Below, one piece after another: positions 18,670-27,203 of a DNA stretch of 64,000 nucleotides. The notes under the pieces are model-generated. The model was not told the origin of the DNA, ran no database searches, and was given only the letters and a program-made list of their open reading frames with translations. This DNA is from Sandaracinaceae bacterium (GTDB lineage Bacteria; Myxococcota_A; Polyangia; Polyangiales; Sandaracinaceae), in contig JACKEC010000039.1 in the NCBI GenBank assembly GCA_020633195.1, positions 1-64,000 on the forward strand. Reading direction: 5' to 3'. A program made the position numbers and the translations under genes. The stretch's first letter is position 1. Every line of letters begins with the position of its first letter.

Positions 18670-18723
18670 TGGGATCAATGTAGCAAGCCCGGGGCGGACC
18701 TCCGACTTTCGAGCAGTTACACG

Positions 18724-19623
18724 TCAGCGCGAGAGGGAGTCCAAGATCCTCGCCGGGCCGGGCTCGTCGACGAGGGTGAAGCCCATCAGCGTCGCGCCGC
18801 TCCGCTCGGCCGCGGCGCGAGCCCAGCCGGGGACGGGACGGGCCAGCCGCTCGGGCGGCGTCGGCAGCGGGATCAGCACCGAGCGGGTGTAGTCGCTCCA
18901 CTCCCCGTCGCCGCACGCGTAGCAGGCCTCGGCCGCGACCCGGAGGTCGACCGCCAGGCGGCCGTCGGCCCATCGTGGGTGGAGGGCCACGAGGGACAGG
19001 CCCGCGTCCTCGTCGATCTCGGGGACCTCGGACACCCGGCGCCGCGCCTCGAGCTCCCAGGTCGACAGCTCGCGGTCGGTCGGGATCTCCACGGACGCCG
19101 ACGCCGTCAGGTCCCAGACGATGGATCGCGCGTCCTCGGCGCCGTGCGCTCCCCACGAGTCCACGTAGAGCCGCTCCACGAAGAAGAGGTAGGGCCCGAC
19201 CGATCCCTCGAGCCGCACCTCGTGCCGGGCGTCGTGCACCGGGCCGAGCTCCGGCGCCTCGATCGCCACCACTCGGGCGTCGGTCACGAGCTCTCGGAGC
19301 ACCACGCGCACCAGCGGGATCTGGCTGGCGGGCTCGGACGGCTCGCCCGGGCCGGGCTCCTCCTCGTACACCGGCGCCTCCGCGCGCTCGAAGGTCGGCT
19401 GCCACAGGGCCTGGCCGTCGGCCCACAGCGGTCCGTCGATCGGCAGGCTCGAGAGGGGGGATCCGTCGAGGTTCACCCACCAGGTGCGATCGGTCCCGGC
19501 CGCGTCCCGGACCCACACCAGGCCGCTCGTCGGGGGAGCCTCCACCCGGGGCACCTCGACCTCCGGCGATGGAGTGGCTCCGCCGCAGGCCGCCGCGACC
19601 AGGGCCGCGACGGTGACGAACAT
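18724..19623 (-). CDS. Lipoprotein of unknown function
   Basis: A 299-residue protein starting MFVTVAALVAAACGG: a signal peptide with a lipobox whose Cys is near residue 13. The mature protein is beta-rich with many Trp and Asp/Glu residues, an acidic insert (EEEPGPGEPSE) and one CYAC pair in a loop (ACYACGDGEW). I recognise no family. The reading frame is open for another 160 codons upstream, but that part has the lower GC and non-coding character of the intergenic region, so the ATG at 19623 directly before the signal peptide is the start. It is the leftmost gene bordering the large non-coding region and is transcribed away from it. Confidence 0.75.
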   Translation of the reverse strand: MFVTVAALVAAACGGATPSPEVEVPRVEAPPTSGLVWVRDAAGTDRTWWVNLDGSPLSSLPIDGPLWADGQALWQPTFERAEAPVYEEEPGPGEPSEPASQIPLVRVVLRELVTDARVVAIEAPELGPVHDARHEVRLEGSVGPYLFFVERLYVDSWGAHGAEDARSIVWDLTASASVEIPTDRELSTWELEARRRVSEVPEIDEDAGLSLVALHPRWADGRLAVDLRVAAEACYACGDGEWSDYTRSVLIPLPTPPERLARPVPGWARAAAERSGATLMGFTLVDEPGPARILDSLSR

Positions 19624-19752
19624 GTGTCGAGCGTGTTTCGTGGGCGATCCCCAAGTCCGCGGCACGGCGGCGCTTTTCCGTCCCAGCGCACATTGCGTAC
19701 GGAGAAAGTCAAAGCGCATTTCAAACGTGGTTTCAATCACAATTGTATCGCG

Positions 19753-19857
19753 TGTGGACACGGCGTCCGCGTTTACAGGCTGTGGATAGCTTGTGGAAAA
19801 GCTGGGAATCGTAGGGGTATTTGCTTGTGCACAGGGTGGTGACCGCGCTGTGGATAA
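19753..19857. promoter_or_regulatory. Cluster of DnaA-box-like 9-mers next to an AT-rich stretch (possible origin or DnaA-regulated site)
   Basis: Within 105 bp there is one perfect match to the DnaA box consensus (TGTGGATAA at 19849-19857, the reverse complement of TTATCCACA) plus near matches TGTGGACAC (19753-19761), TGTGGATAG (19781-19789), TGTGGAAAA (19792-19800) and TTGTGCACA (19825-19833). The perfect box abuts an AT-rich run (about 19857-19890), rare in this genome. Genes to the left run mostly leftward and those to the right run rightward, as around an origin. No dnaA, dnaN or parAB is in the window, so this could instead be a DnaA-controlled promoter region for the adjacent RNA. Confidence 0.5.
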
Positions 19858-19886
19858 GAAAATGATGTTTGAGTGCTTCTTTTCTC

Positions 19887-19914
19887 TTGCGCTCCAGAAC
19901 CGCGAGCGTAATAT
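19887..19914 (+). promoter_or_regulatory. Candidate sigma70-type promoter for the large ncRNA
   Basis: A TTGCGC -35-like hexamer at 19887-19892 and a TAATAT -10-like hexamer at 19909-19914 are separated by 16 bp. A start 7 bp further on falls at about 19921, exactly where the first long hairpin of the RNA region begins. The match to consensus is partial, so the evidence is mainly the coincidence of position. Confidence 0.45.
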
Positions 19915-19920
19915 CCCTCT

Positions 19921-21742
19921 CGAAGGTCGCGAACACGAGTTTGCGAGTCTTCGGTCGCAGAAGCCATCGAGATGCTGCGACGCTCGGCGGGGGGTTCGCC
20001 AACCGCGGAGGGTCGAGCCGAGAGGGCACGGGGGTAGCCTGGTCAAAGGTCCTCGTCCCACTGGGTCGCAGTCCATTGGATTGCAGAAAAGGCATTTCGG
20101 CACCGTTCGCGGTGCTGGCGCGAGCTCGGCTCCGGTCGGGTGAGCATCGATGGTGGAAGACGCCTGGCTGGGAGGGCCTTCGGGTCACGAGAGCCTGGAT
20201 CGCGTCGGAGGATGCCGTGGGGGGCCAACCCGCGGAGATCACGACACGGTGACGAAGGTGTCGGGCAGCGGCGTGAGGGGACGCAGAGAGAAGGTGGAGC
20301 TTCGGCGAAACCGGACATCGGCACCTCGAGCCCCGCGAACCCACGGTCCGCGCCAATCCCACGCGTGGGGAGCCTCGGAAGAGGGGAGCGGACACCGGCA
20401 GAGCTCGTGAGAGCGAGACCGGGACCGAAGCCGTGAATGCACCCTGGGTCGGTTGATAGGAGATCACTGCAGAAGCTTCTGCCACCGCTCGGAAACTCGA
20501 GCGCTCCGGTCGTTCGATCGGGGAGCCACGAGCGCCGAGCGCGCCCCTGACGTAGGGGAGAGACACGTGACGGAAGCTGAAGATGCTTCGGACCATCGAC
20601 GGATTCGTATCGTTCACGCGATTCGATGACGCAGGTCTAGACCATCGGGGGGCTGCCCCGTGCTCGAACGCGCTCAGGCGCGGGAGGGCCGCGGGCGACG
20701 CCGGTGGACGCGACGAGTCGCGTTCCGCCGGGGATCCCGCGGGTGACGAAGCATTCTCGGTACGCGCGGAAACGCTGCGGGGGAAGACAATGCCCTCGTG
20801 ACTTGCAGCCGCGAACGCCGAGGCTGGCTCGAACGCCGTGAAGCGTGAGCCACCGCGAGGTGTGGGAACACCGAGTGGAGTGTGCCGGGACGAAGGGTTG
20901 CCGGTCTTGAAAACAGAATCGTGGGTTGCTGACATCGGTCGATGACGACCGGGATCACTACCGTCCGCCGTTCCCATGGCGAACGGATGCCCGAGACGAG
21001 AGCCGCGCGAGCGGCGCGTCCGGGACGTCGCGAGGCGATGTGATCTAGCTTGCCGTGCCCCTCACCCGAGTTGACCTCGGTGAGGGCGAGCATGGTCGAG
21101 GGCCGAAGGCCCGAACCGGACGCGCGGAAGGCGCCCCGGAAGCGAACCACCGGGTCGTACGAGAGCAAGCACCTCGAGAGAGGAGAGCGGCTCGAGCTCG
21201 CGCGAGCGCAATGCGAGATCGAAAACGATGACGGGCGTCTGGGCACTGGACCCTCGTGGACCTTCGGGTACGCGAGAAGGAAGGTGTCCTCGACGGTGCG
21301 GGGTGTCCGAGAGGGCACGCCCTCGACCGAGCCGAGCAGAAGGACCTTCGGGTGCGGAAGCGGAGCGAGGCGAGAGTGTCGGGAGCTGCGAGGCACGCAG
21401 CGAACGACGACCGAGCCGTGACAAACGGACGTCAGAGGTTGGTGAGGCTTCAGCGAGTCGAGACAAATGGTCTGCGGACCCCGCTTTCGGGCGGGCCGTT
21501 CCAAGGGACCGTCGAGACCGCGGCAGGCGCCGAGGCTCCGCAAGGAGCGTGGACGCCAGGCCAAGAAACCGAATCGGCTGAAGCCGACGACGACCTTCGG
21601 GTCGACGTCGCTGCCAACTCCGGATGCATTCGCTGAAGGAGAGTGGAACCCACGACGAGAGCGACGTGGTGCGGTGCTCGGCCGAGCACCGGGTGACTTT
21701 CAAAGGGGCGATCCTCGACGGGGGATCGCCCCTTCTCTTTTC
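19921..21742 (+). ncRNA. Candidate giant (about 1.8 kb) structured non-coding RNA
   Basis: No protein gene is credible here: frames on both strands lack this genome's strong G/C third-position bias, signal peptides or family motifs, and GC content is lower than in flanking genes. The plus strand is full of stems closed by stable loops. Examples: a 5' hairpin of 8 bp (19927-19946) extended by CGAAG/CTTCG (19921-19953); GTCGCAG/CTGCGAC (19954-19981); a TTCG loop on six pairs (20100-20115); CTCACC with CGAG inside a 21060-21086 hairpin; TCGGC/GCCGA with a TGAA loop (21573-21586); a C(TTCG)G loop on a 10-of-11 bp stem (21585-21610); and a 20-nt palindrome (21672-21691). CCTTCGGG occurs several times, giving the C(UUCG)G form on this strand only. 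It ends at a strong intrinsic terminator. I see no rRNA, tmRNA, RNase P, or group I/II intron core. Function unknown. Confidence 0.65.
21703..21742 (+). terminator. Strong intrinsic terminator of the ncRNA
   Basis: A 12-bp perfect stem, AAGGGGCGATCC (21703-21714) with GGATCGCCCCTT (21723-21734), has an 8-nt loop and is followed by a T-rich tract (CTCTTTTCC). The T-tract lies on the plus-strand side, so it ends transcription coming from the left. It lies 38 bp before the next protein gene and separates the two units. Confidence 0.85.
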
Positions 21743-21779
21743 CGTCGATCTCACCTCCCGAGCGCGTTAGAAGCTCGGC

Positions 21780-22310
21780 ATGACGAAGCATGCCTGGGTC
21801 GCGCTCCTCTCCCTCCTCCTCGCCGCGTGCGGCGGGAGCAGCGACGGAACGGGGGACGGAACCGGAGACGACACGTCCGGCGACGAGGACTTCGACTCGG
21901 ACACCGACGGTGAGGCCGGGGACACGGTCCACGCGAGCGCGATCGAGCTCATCGGCATCAACCCGCCCGAGGTCCCGTGGTCGGAGATGAGCCACGACGA
22001 TCGCGAGATGGACATGGTGAGCCGCTTCCACCCGATCTTCCGCGAGATCTTCTCGACGCACGACGCCGAGGAGTACGGCGAGTTCGGCTGCGGCGACTGC
22101 CACGGCGAGGACATGAGCGACAGGAACTTCGAGATGCCCAACCCGCATCTGCCGCCGGTCCCTGCCGCGGGCTCCGCCGAGTACACGGCCGAGCGCGCCG
22201 AGCACGCCGCCGACTACGCCTTCATGGAGGAGCACGTCCTGCCGCCGATGCAGACGATGCTCGGCATGGGCGAGACGTTTACGTGCAACGGCTGCCACCC
22301 GGCCCCCTGA
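21780..22310 (+). CDS. Di-haem c-type cytochrome-like lipoprotein
   Basis: A 176-residue protein with a lipobox (LLLAACGG), a Gly/Asp/Thr-rich linker, and two haem-binding motifs, CGDCH (in FGCGDCHGEDM) and CNGCH (in FTCNGCHPAP, at the extreme C-terminus). A Met-rich central stretch (MPNPHLPPVP; EEHVLPPMQTMLGMG) could provide axial ligands. It would be a lipid-anchored electron carrier in the periplasm or on the surface. It opens a same-strand run with a propeller lipoprotein and a larger di-haem protein, suggesting a shared electron-transfer function (inference). The ATG at 21780 follows the ncRNA terminator by 38 bp, so it needs its own promoter. Confidence 0.8.
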   Translation: MTKHAWVALLSLLLAACGGSSDGTGDGTGDDTSGDEDFDSDTDGEAGDTVHASAIELIGINPPEVPWSEMSHDDREMDMVSRFHPIFREIFSTHDAEEYGEFGCGDCHGEDMSDRNFEMPNPHLPPVPAAGSAEYTAERAEHAADYAFMEEHVLPPMQTMLGMGETFTCNGCHPAP

Positions 22311-22331
22311 CGCCACTACACTGAGCGCGCC

Positions 22332-23939
22332 ATGCGCTCGACCGTCCTGTGCTGCGGGCTCCTGCTGCTCGCGTGTGATCCCGATCCCGGCGCCGACGCG
22401 GGGACGCCGTTGCCCGACGCTGGCCCCGTCGACGCCGCGCGGCCCGACGCTGGCGTCGACGCCGGTCCGCCGCGCGTCGATCTCTGCGAGGGCGTCGGCG
22501 TCCCCGGGCCGTTCCCCGCGCCCGACGCCTGGACGAACACGGGTCCGGGCGGGCCGACCGCGAGCTACGTCGACGCGGACCTCTACGAGCACTGCGCGTA
22601 CCTCGACGGCGGGGACCTCGACACCGCCGACCACCACAACCTCGTGGTGATGTACGACGGCTACCTGCTCATGCCGTGGGCGCCCGAGTTCGGCGCGGGC
22701 GGCCTGACGTTCTGGGAGTTCACCGATCCGTGCAACCCCGTCGTGGTCGGCTCGGGGCACTCGCCGACGATGCGCGAGACGCACTCGATCGGCTTCTCCA
22801 ACATCGACGGGCGCTGGGCGGTCGTGAACGAGCTGACCATCGCGCTCTTCGAGCAGGGCGGGATCCAGTTCTGGGACGTGAGCGACCCGAGCGCGCCCGA
22901 GCCCGTGGCCGACCTCGAGCTGCCCGGCTTCCAGTACCCGGACGCCTACGCGCGCGTGAGCCTGAGCGTGTTCTGGCAGGCGCCGTACGTGTACGTCGGC
23001 GGCTCCGACAACGGGGTCTGGATCGTCGACGCCGCCGACCCCCGCGCGCCGCGCTACGTCGGCGTCCACCCCTTCGAGCCGGTGCACCGCGTCGGCCAGG
23101 TCCAGGCGATCGGCAACGTCCTCGTCGCCACCGCGGCGGAGGGCGCCCGGACCGTGCTGCTCGACATCTCCGATCCGGAGAGCCCGCAGCCGATCCCCGG
23201 CGGTGACTTCCTCGCGATGGACACGTCGGGCCGACCGCGCGAGGCGTACTTCACCAACGTCGTCGGCGGCCGGCTCCTCTACGCCAACAAGGACGGCGGC
23301 GGCGGCCTCGTCATGTACGACATCACGAACCCGAGCGCGCCGACGCTGCTCGGGAGCCACATCAGCGACGGCAACGGCGGCTACGTCTTCGCCAACGGCG
23401 ACCTCGCGTTCGTCGGCGAGTCGAGCTTCGCGACCATCTACGACATCTCCGACCCCTCGACGATCACCGAGGTGCAGCGCCTCGATCTGGTGGGCGACCT
23501 CGACACCGCGGCGCCCGTCGGGAACGTCGTGGTGCTCAGCGTCGACGACGAGGCGATGCCCGACCAAGGCTCGGCGGTCGTCCCCTACGCGACCGCGCCG
23601 GACACGCGCGCCCCGGTCGTGCGCTGGGTGTGGCCGGCGGACGGCGCCACGGGGCTGCGCACCTCGAGCCGGGTCGGCATCTCGTTCGACGAGATGGTCG
23701 ACGTGAACAGCGCCCACGAGGGCTCGGTGCGCCTCTACCGCGCCGGTGGGACGCCCGACGAGGGCCGCGTCGCGACCATCGTGAGCGCGCAGGAGTCGAT
23801 CGTGAACGTCCACCCGCGCTGCCCGCTCGAGCCGAACACCGAGTACGTGCTCGAGGTCATGACGGGCGGCGTCGCGGACTTCAGCGGCAACCCGCTGACC
23901 GAGACGACGACGGTTCACTTCACGACCGGACCGGAGTGA
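22332..23939 (+). CDS. LVIVD-repeat beta-propeller lipoprotein with C-terminal Ig-like domain
   Basis: A 535-residue lipoprotein (lipobox LLLACD), then an Asp-Ala-Gly linker. The core has repeated units of the type WDVSDPSAPEPVADL, VDAADPRAPRYVGV, LDISDPESPQPI, YDITNPSAPTLLGS and YDISDPSTITEVQRL, the hallmark of LVIVD-type propellers, common in secreted proteins of this phylum. The last ~100 residues (VRWVWPADGATGLRTSSRV... VHFTTGP) form a SbsA/Big-type Ig-like domain of the Asp/Thr-rich kind. Most likely a surface protein that binds a ligand or displays a partner. Its stop overlaps the next start by one base (TGATG), so it is translationally coupled with the di-haem propeller protein. Confidence 0.85.
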   Translation: MRSTVLCCGLLLLACDPDPGADAGTPLPDAGPVDAARPDAGVDAGPPRVDLCEGVGVPGPFPAPDAWTNTGPGGPTASYVDADLYEHCAYLDGGDLDTADHHNLVVMYDGYLLMPWAPEFGAGGLTFWEFTDPCNPVVVGSGHSPTMRETHSIGFSNIDGRWAVVNELTIALFEQGGIQFWDVSDPSAPEPVADLELPGFQYPDAYARVSLSVFWQAPYVYVGGSDNGVWIVDAADPRAPRYVGVHPFEPVHRVGQVQAIGNVLVATAAEGARTVLLDISDPESPQPIPGGDFLAMDTSGRPREAYFTNVVGGRLLYANKDGGGGLVMYDITNPSAPTLLGSHISDGNGGYVFANGDLAFVGESSFATIYDISDPSTITEVQRLDLVGDLDTAAPVGNVVVLSVDDEAMPDQGSAVVPYATAPDTRAPVVRWVWPADGATGLRTSSRVGISFDEMVDVNSAHEGSVRLYRAGGTPDEGRVATIVSAQESIVNVHPRCPLEPNTEYVLEVMTGGVADFSGNPLTETTTVHFTTGPE

Positions 23940-26158
23940 TGCGGGGCGCCGCGCCCCTGATCCTGCTCGCGGCGCTGGCGTGCGACGGGCCCGCCGCGGT
24001 CGACGGCGGCGTGGACGCGGCCGCGCCCGAGGACGGCGGGGTCGACGCAGGCGAGGACGCGGGGCCCGGCGAGCTCGTGGCCGAGGCGGGCGACGGCTTC
24101 TACGCGATCGTCGGCGAGGCGGCGCGGCTCGACGGCTCGATGTCGGTCGGCGCGACGAGCTACCGCTGGGACTTCGGCGACGGACGCGGCTGGGACGCGC
24201 CGCGGCCCGAGGCCGTCGCCGACGTCGTGTACGACCGCGAGGGTCGCTTCCGCGCGTTCCTGACGGTGAGCGACGCCACGGGCCGGACGCGCACCGACTC
24301 GGTGCTCGTCAACGTGACGTACCCGGTCGTCCACGTCCCGCGCGCGGCGGGGACGGTCGCGACGTGGCCGGCCCGCGAGGAGGTCGCCGTGGTGAGCCCG
24401 GACTCGGACGAGCTCGCGGTGTTCTCCCACGCGGGCGACGCGCTCACGCTCGTGCGGCGGGTCGCGACAGGGGCCGACCCGCGGACGGTCACCGTCTTCG
24501 AGGACCGCTGGGTCGTCGTCTGCTCGGACGACGACGAGGTCGACCTCATCGACGCCGACGGCGCGCTCGCGCGGGTCGCGCTGCCCCCCGCGAGCCGGCC
24601 TCACGGGGTGGTGGGGGAGGGCGGCGCGCTGTTCGTGACGCTCTCCGCGACGGGCCGCGTCGCGCGCATCGAGGGGGGCGTGGTCGTGTCGACGTTCGAC
24701 GCCATCGAGGACGCGCGCGGGATCGCGGCGCTGCCCGACGGCCGGCTCCTCGTGACGCGCTGGCGCAGCCCAGACGCGGAGGCCCAGATGGTCGCGCTCA
24801 GCCCCGACGGCGTGACCTCCGAGGTCTGGACGCTCGGCTACGATCCGCAGGCCGGATCGGACACCGAGAGCGGGGGCGTCCCCAGCTATCTCGAGCAAGT
24901 CGCGGTGTCGCCCACGGGCCGCCTCGCGGCCGTGCCGTCGACGCAGGCGGCGATCGGCGAGGGGCTCTTCCGGAGCCCGCGCCCGCTCACCTTCCAGACC
25001 ACCGTGCGGGCCGCCGTCTCGTACCTCGACCCCATCGGCGGGGTCGAGGACTTCGCCCGCCGAAAGCTCTTCGACGACCGCGGCCTCGCGTCGGCGGCGA
25101 CGTTCTCGAGCCGGGGTGACTTCCTGTACGTGGCGATGCGAGGGAGCCGCTCCGTCGAGCGCCTCGACGTGCTCTCCGGCGCCCAGGCGGGCTCGATCCT
25201 CGAGGTCGGCTACGCGCCCCAGGGGCTGGCCCTGAGCGCCGACGACAGGCTCCTCTTCGTGGACGCATACCTGTCGCGCGAGCTCGTGATCTACGACGTG
25301 GGTCGGACCGGCGCGATCCCCACCGAGCTCGGCCGCGCGACCATCCCGAGCGCCGAGCCGCTCGCGGAAGACATCTTGCGGGGGAAGATCCTCTTCAACG
25401 ACTCCGCGGACGAGCGCCTCGCGTTCGACTCGTACATCGCCTGCGCGCACTGCCACCTCGAGGGCCGCTCCGATCACAGGACGTGGGACTTCACGGATCG
25501 GGGCGAGGGCCTGCGCAACACGATCGACCTCCTCGGCCGCGCCGGCGTCGGTGACGGGCCGCTCCACTGGAGCGCGAACTTCGACGAGGTGCAGGACTTC
25601 GAGCACGACATCCGAGGCCCCTTCGGCGGCACCGGGCTCATGAGCGACGCCGACTTCCACACGGGCTCGCGCGACACCACGCTCGGCGATCCCAAGGCGG
25701 GGGTGAGCGCCGACCTCGACGCGCTCGCCGCCTACGTCACGTCGCTCGACCGCCACCTCCCGAGCCCGTTCCGCGCCGACGACGGCTCGCTGCCCGTCGA
25801 GGCCGCGCGCGGCCGGGCGGTCTTCGCCGCCGCGGGCTGCCCCACCTGTCACCTCGGTGAGGAGCTGACCGACAGCGGCTTCGAGTCACCCGGCGTCCCG
25901 CGCCTGCACGACGTCGGCACGCTCGGCCCGGGCTCGGGGCAGCGCCTCGGCGGACCGCTGCCTGGCATCGACACCCCGACCCTCCACGGCCTGTGGCAGA
26001 GCGCCCCGTACCTCCACGACGGAAGCGCCGCGACGTTGCACGACGTATTGACGGTTCGAAACCCGGCCGACCGGCACGGGACCACCAGCGGCCTCAGCGC
26101 GAGCGAGCTCGACGACCTCGAGGCGTACCTCCGCTGCCTCGACGGCCGCGCGGACTAG
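23939..26158 (+). CDS. PKD plus YVTN-type propeller fused to di-haem cytochrome c peroxidase-like domain
   Basis: A 739-residue lipoprotein (LLAALAC). After a short Asp/Gly linker come a PKD-like domain (residues about 40-120; SYRWDFGDGRGWD... DREGRFRAFLTVSD), a propeller of YVTN/NHL-like strands, and a C-terminal di-haem region with CAHCH (in IACAHCHLEGR) and CPTCH (in GCPTCHLGEEL), then the LYDV-like HDVGTLGPGSGQ and LHDGSAATLHDVL motifs typical of the MauG/CcpA/MbnH-type di-haem fold. This fold does peroxide reduction or oxidative modification of partner proteins. Start overlaps the previous stop (TGATG). The partnership with the two upstream genes suggests one surface redox complex (inference). 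Confidence 0.85.
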   Translation: MRGAAPLILLAALACDGPAAVDGGVDAAAPEDGGVDAGEDAGPGELVAEAGDGFYAIVGEAARLDGSMSVGATSYRWDFGDGRGWDAPRPEAVADVVYDREGRFRAFLTVSDATGRTRTDSVLVNVTYPVVHVPRAAGTVATWPAREEVAVVSPDSDELAVFSHAGDALTLVRRVATGADPRTVTVFEDRWVVVCSDDDEVDLIDADGALARVALPPASRPHGVVGEGGALFVTLSATGRVARIEGGVVVSTFDAIEDARGIAALPDGRLLVTRWRSPDAEAQMVALSPDGVTSEVWTLGYDPQAGSDTESGGVPSYLEQVAVSPTGRLAAVPSTQAAIGEGLFRSPRPLTFQTTVRAAVSYLDPIGGVEDFARRKLFDDRGLASAATFSSRGDFLYVAMRGSRSVERLDVLSGAQAGSILEVGYAPQGLALSADDRLLFVDAYLSRELVIYDVGRTGAIPTELGRATIPSAEPLAEDILRGKILFNDSADERLAFDSYIACAHCHLEGRSDHRTWDFTDRGEGLRNTIDLLGRAGVGDGPLHWSANFDEVQDFEHDIRGPFGGTGLMSDADFHTGSRDTTLGDPKAGVSADLDALAAYVTSLDRHLPSPFRADDGSLPVEAARGRAVFAAAGCPTCHLGEELTDSGFESPGVPRLHDVGTLGPGSGQRLGGPLPGIDTPTLHGLWQSAPYLHDGSAATLHDVLTVRNPADRHGTTSGLSASELDDLEAYLRCLDGRAD

Positions 26159-26265
26159 AACCGGGTCATGGACGCTGCTTGGGCGTCGTCACGTCCTCGC
26201 GGTTCGCGCTTCCGACCGGCCGCGCCTGCGTTGCCTCGGCGTCCCGGTGGTCTCAGAGTGCGGCG

Positions 26266-27141
26266 ATGCGTACTCGACTCGCCTGCTCGCTCGTCGCGCT
26301 GCTCGCCATCGGCTGCTCCGGTCCCGAAGGCGAGGACGCGGGTACGCTCGATGGGTCCACCGTCGACGCGGGATCGTCCGACGCGGCCGCCTCCGATGCT
26401 GGCCCTGTCGACGGCGGCGCGTCCGACGCCGGTGCGTTCGACGCGGGCCCGTCCGACGCGGGCCCGTCCGACGCGGGCCCGTCCGACGCGGGCTCGTCCG
26501 ACGCGGGCTCGATGGACGCAGGCTCGACGGACGCCGGCGCGACCGATGCGGGCTCGACCGACGCCGGCGGGATGGACGCGGGCGCGATGGACGCGGCGAC
26601 GCCGACGACCTGCTCGCTGGTCGTGATGCCCACGCGCGGCGCGCTCTCCGACACGTTCGACTTCACCGCCACGAGCAACGGCAGCACGTGCTCCGCGGTC
26701 ATCGACGGCGGCGCGCCGCTCTCCATCCCGTGCATCGGGATGATGAGCTTCTCGGGGTCCACCTTCGGGGTCGGCATGCACACCGTGGAGATCCTCGTGG
26801 GCGCGGGCCCCGGCGGTCCCACGATGTGCAGCGCGAGCTTCGAGGTGACGGGGGGCAGCGACGCCGGCGTCGTCGACGCGGGGCCCACGACGACCTGCAC
26901 GATCTCGGTGGCGCCGCCCACCGGCACCGAGGCGACCTCGTTCACCGCGACCTGGTCGAGCAGCGGGAGCGCCTGCGCGCTCTCCGTCGACGGCTTCGCG
27001 CTCGGGACGGTGAGCTGCGTCGGGACCTACTCGGGGCCCGGCTCCGCGCTCGGCGTGGGGAGACACACGGCCACCCTCGACGTCACCGCCGGGCCGAGCG
27101 GCCCGACGTCGTGCTCGAGCGGCTTCACCGTGACGCCCTGA
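26266..27141 (+). CDS. Lipoprotein with Ser-Asp-Ala-Gly linker and two repeated beta domains
   Basis: A 291-residue protein starting MRTRLACSLVALLAIGC (lipobox). A low-complexity region of about 95 residues of SDAG/TDAG units follows, with near-identical codon repeats (GACGCGGGC), a likely slip-prone sequence. The rest is two similar units of about 80 residues, each with TTC(S/T), a PT(R/G) turn, a central Cys (STCSAVIDG; SACALSVDG), G(S/P)(T/A)xGVG(M/R)HT and PGGPTMCS/PSGPTSCS endings, suggesting disulfide-linked Ig-like domains. No enzymatic motif. The reading frame is open further upstream, but the ATG at 26266 directly precedes the signal peptide. A cell-surface structural role is likely. 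Confidence 0.78.
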   Translation: MRTRLACSLVALLAIGCSGPEGEDAGTLDGSTVDAGSSDAAASDAGPVDGGASDAGAFDAGPSDAGPSDAGPSDAGSSDAGSMDAGSTDAGATDAGSTDAGGMDAGAMDAATPTTCSLVVMPTRGALSDTFDFTATSNGSTCSAVIDGGAPLSIPCIGMMSFSGSTFGVGMHTVEILVGAGPGGPTMCSASFEVTGGSDAGVVDAGPTTTCTISVAPPTGTEATSFTATWSSSGSACALSVDGFALGTVSCVGTYSGPGSALGVGRHTATLDVTAGPSGPTSCSSGFTVTP

Positions 27142-27203
27142 GAGGTCTTCGAGTCCCAGCACAGCGATGGCTCGCGGCGAGCTAGGCTCGCCGTGAGGTG
27201 ATC

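Noticed and set aside
19733..21564. Long open frames on the minus strand (about 414 and 296 codons) in the non-coding region
   Set aside because: They lack the genome's third-position G/C bias, have no signal peptide or motif, and are antisense to a hairpin-rich sequence; they look like chance translations opposite a structured RNA.
19921..21742. rRNA, tmRNA, RNase P, group I or II intron
   Set aside because: I looked for conserved cores of each (16S/23S landmarks, tmRNA ends, RNase P core, group II domain V) and found none.
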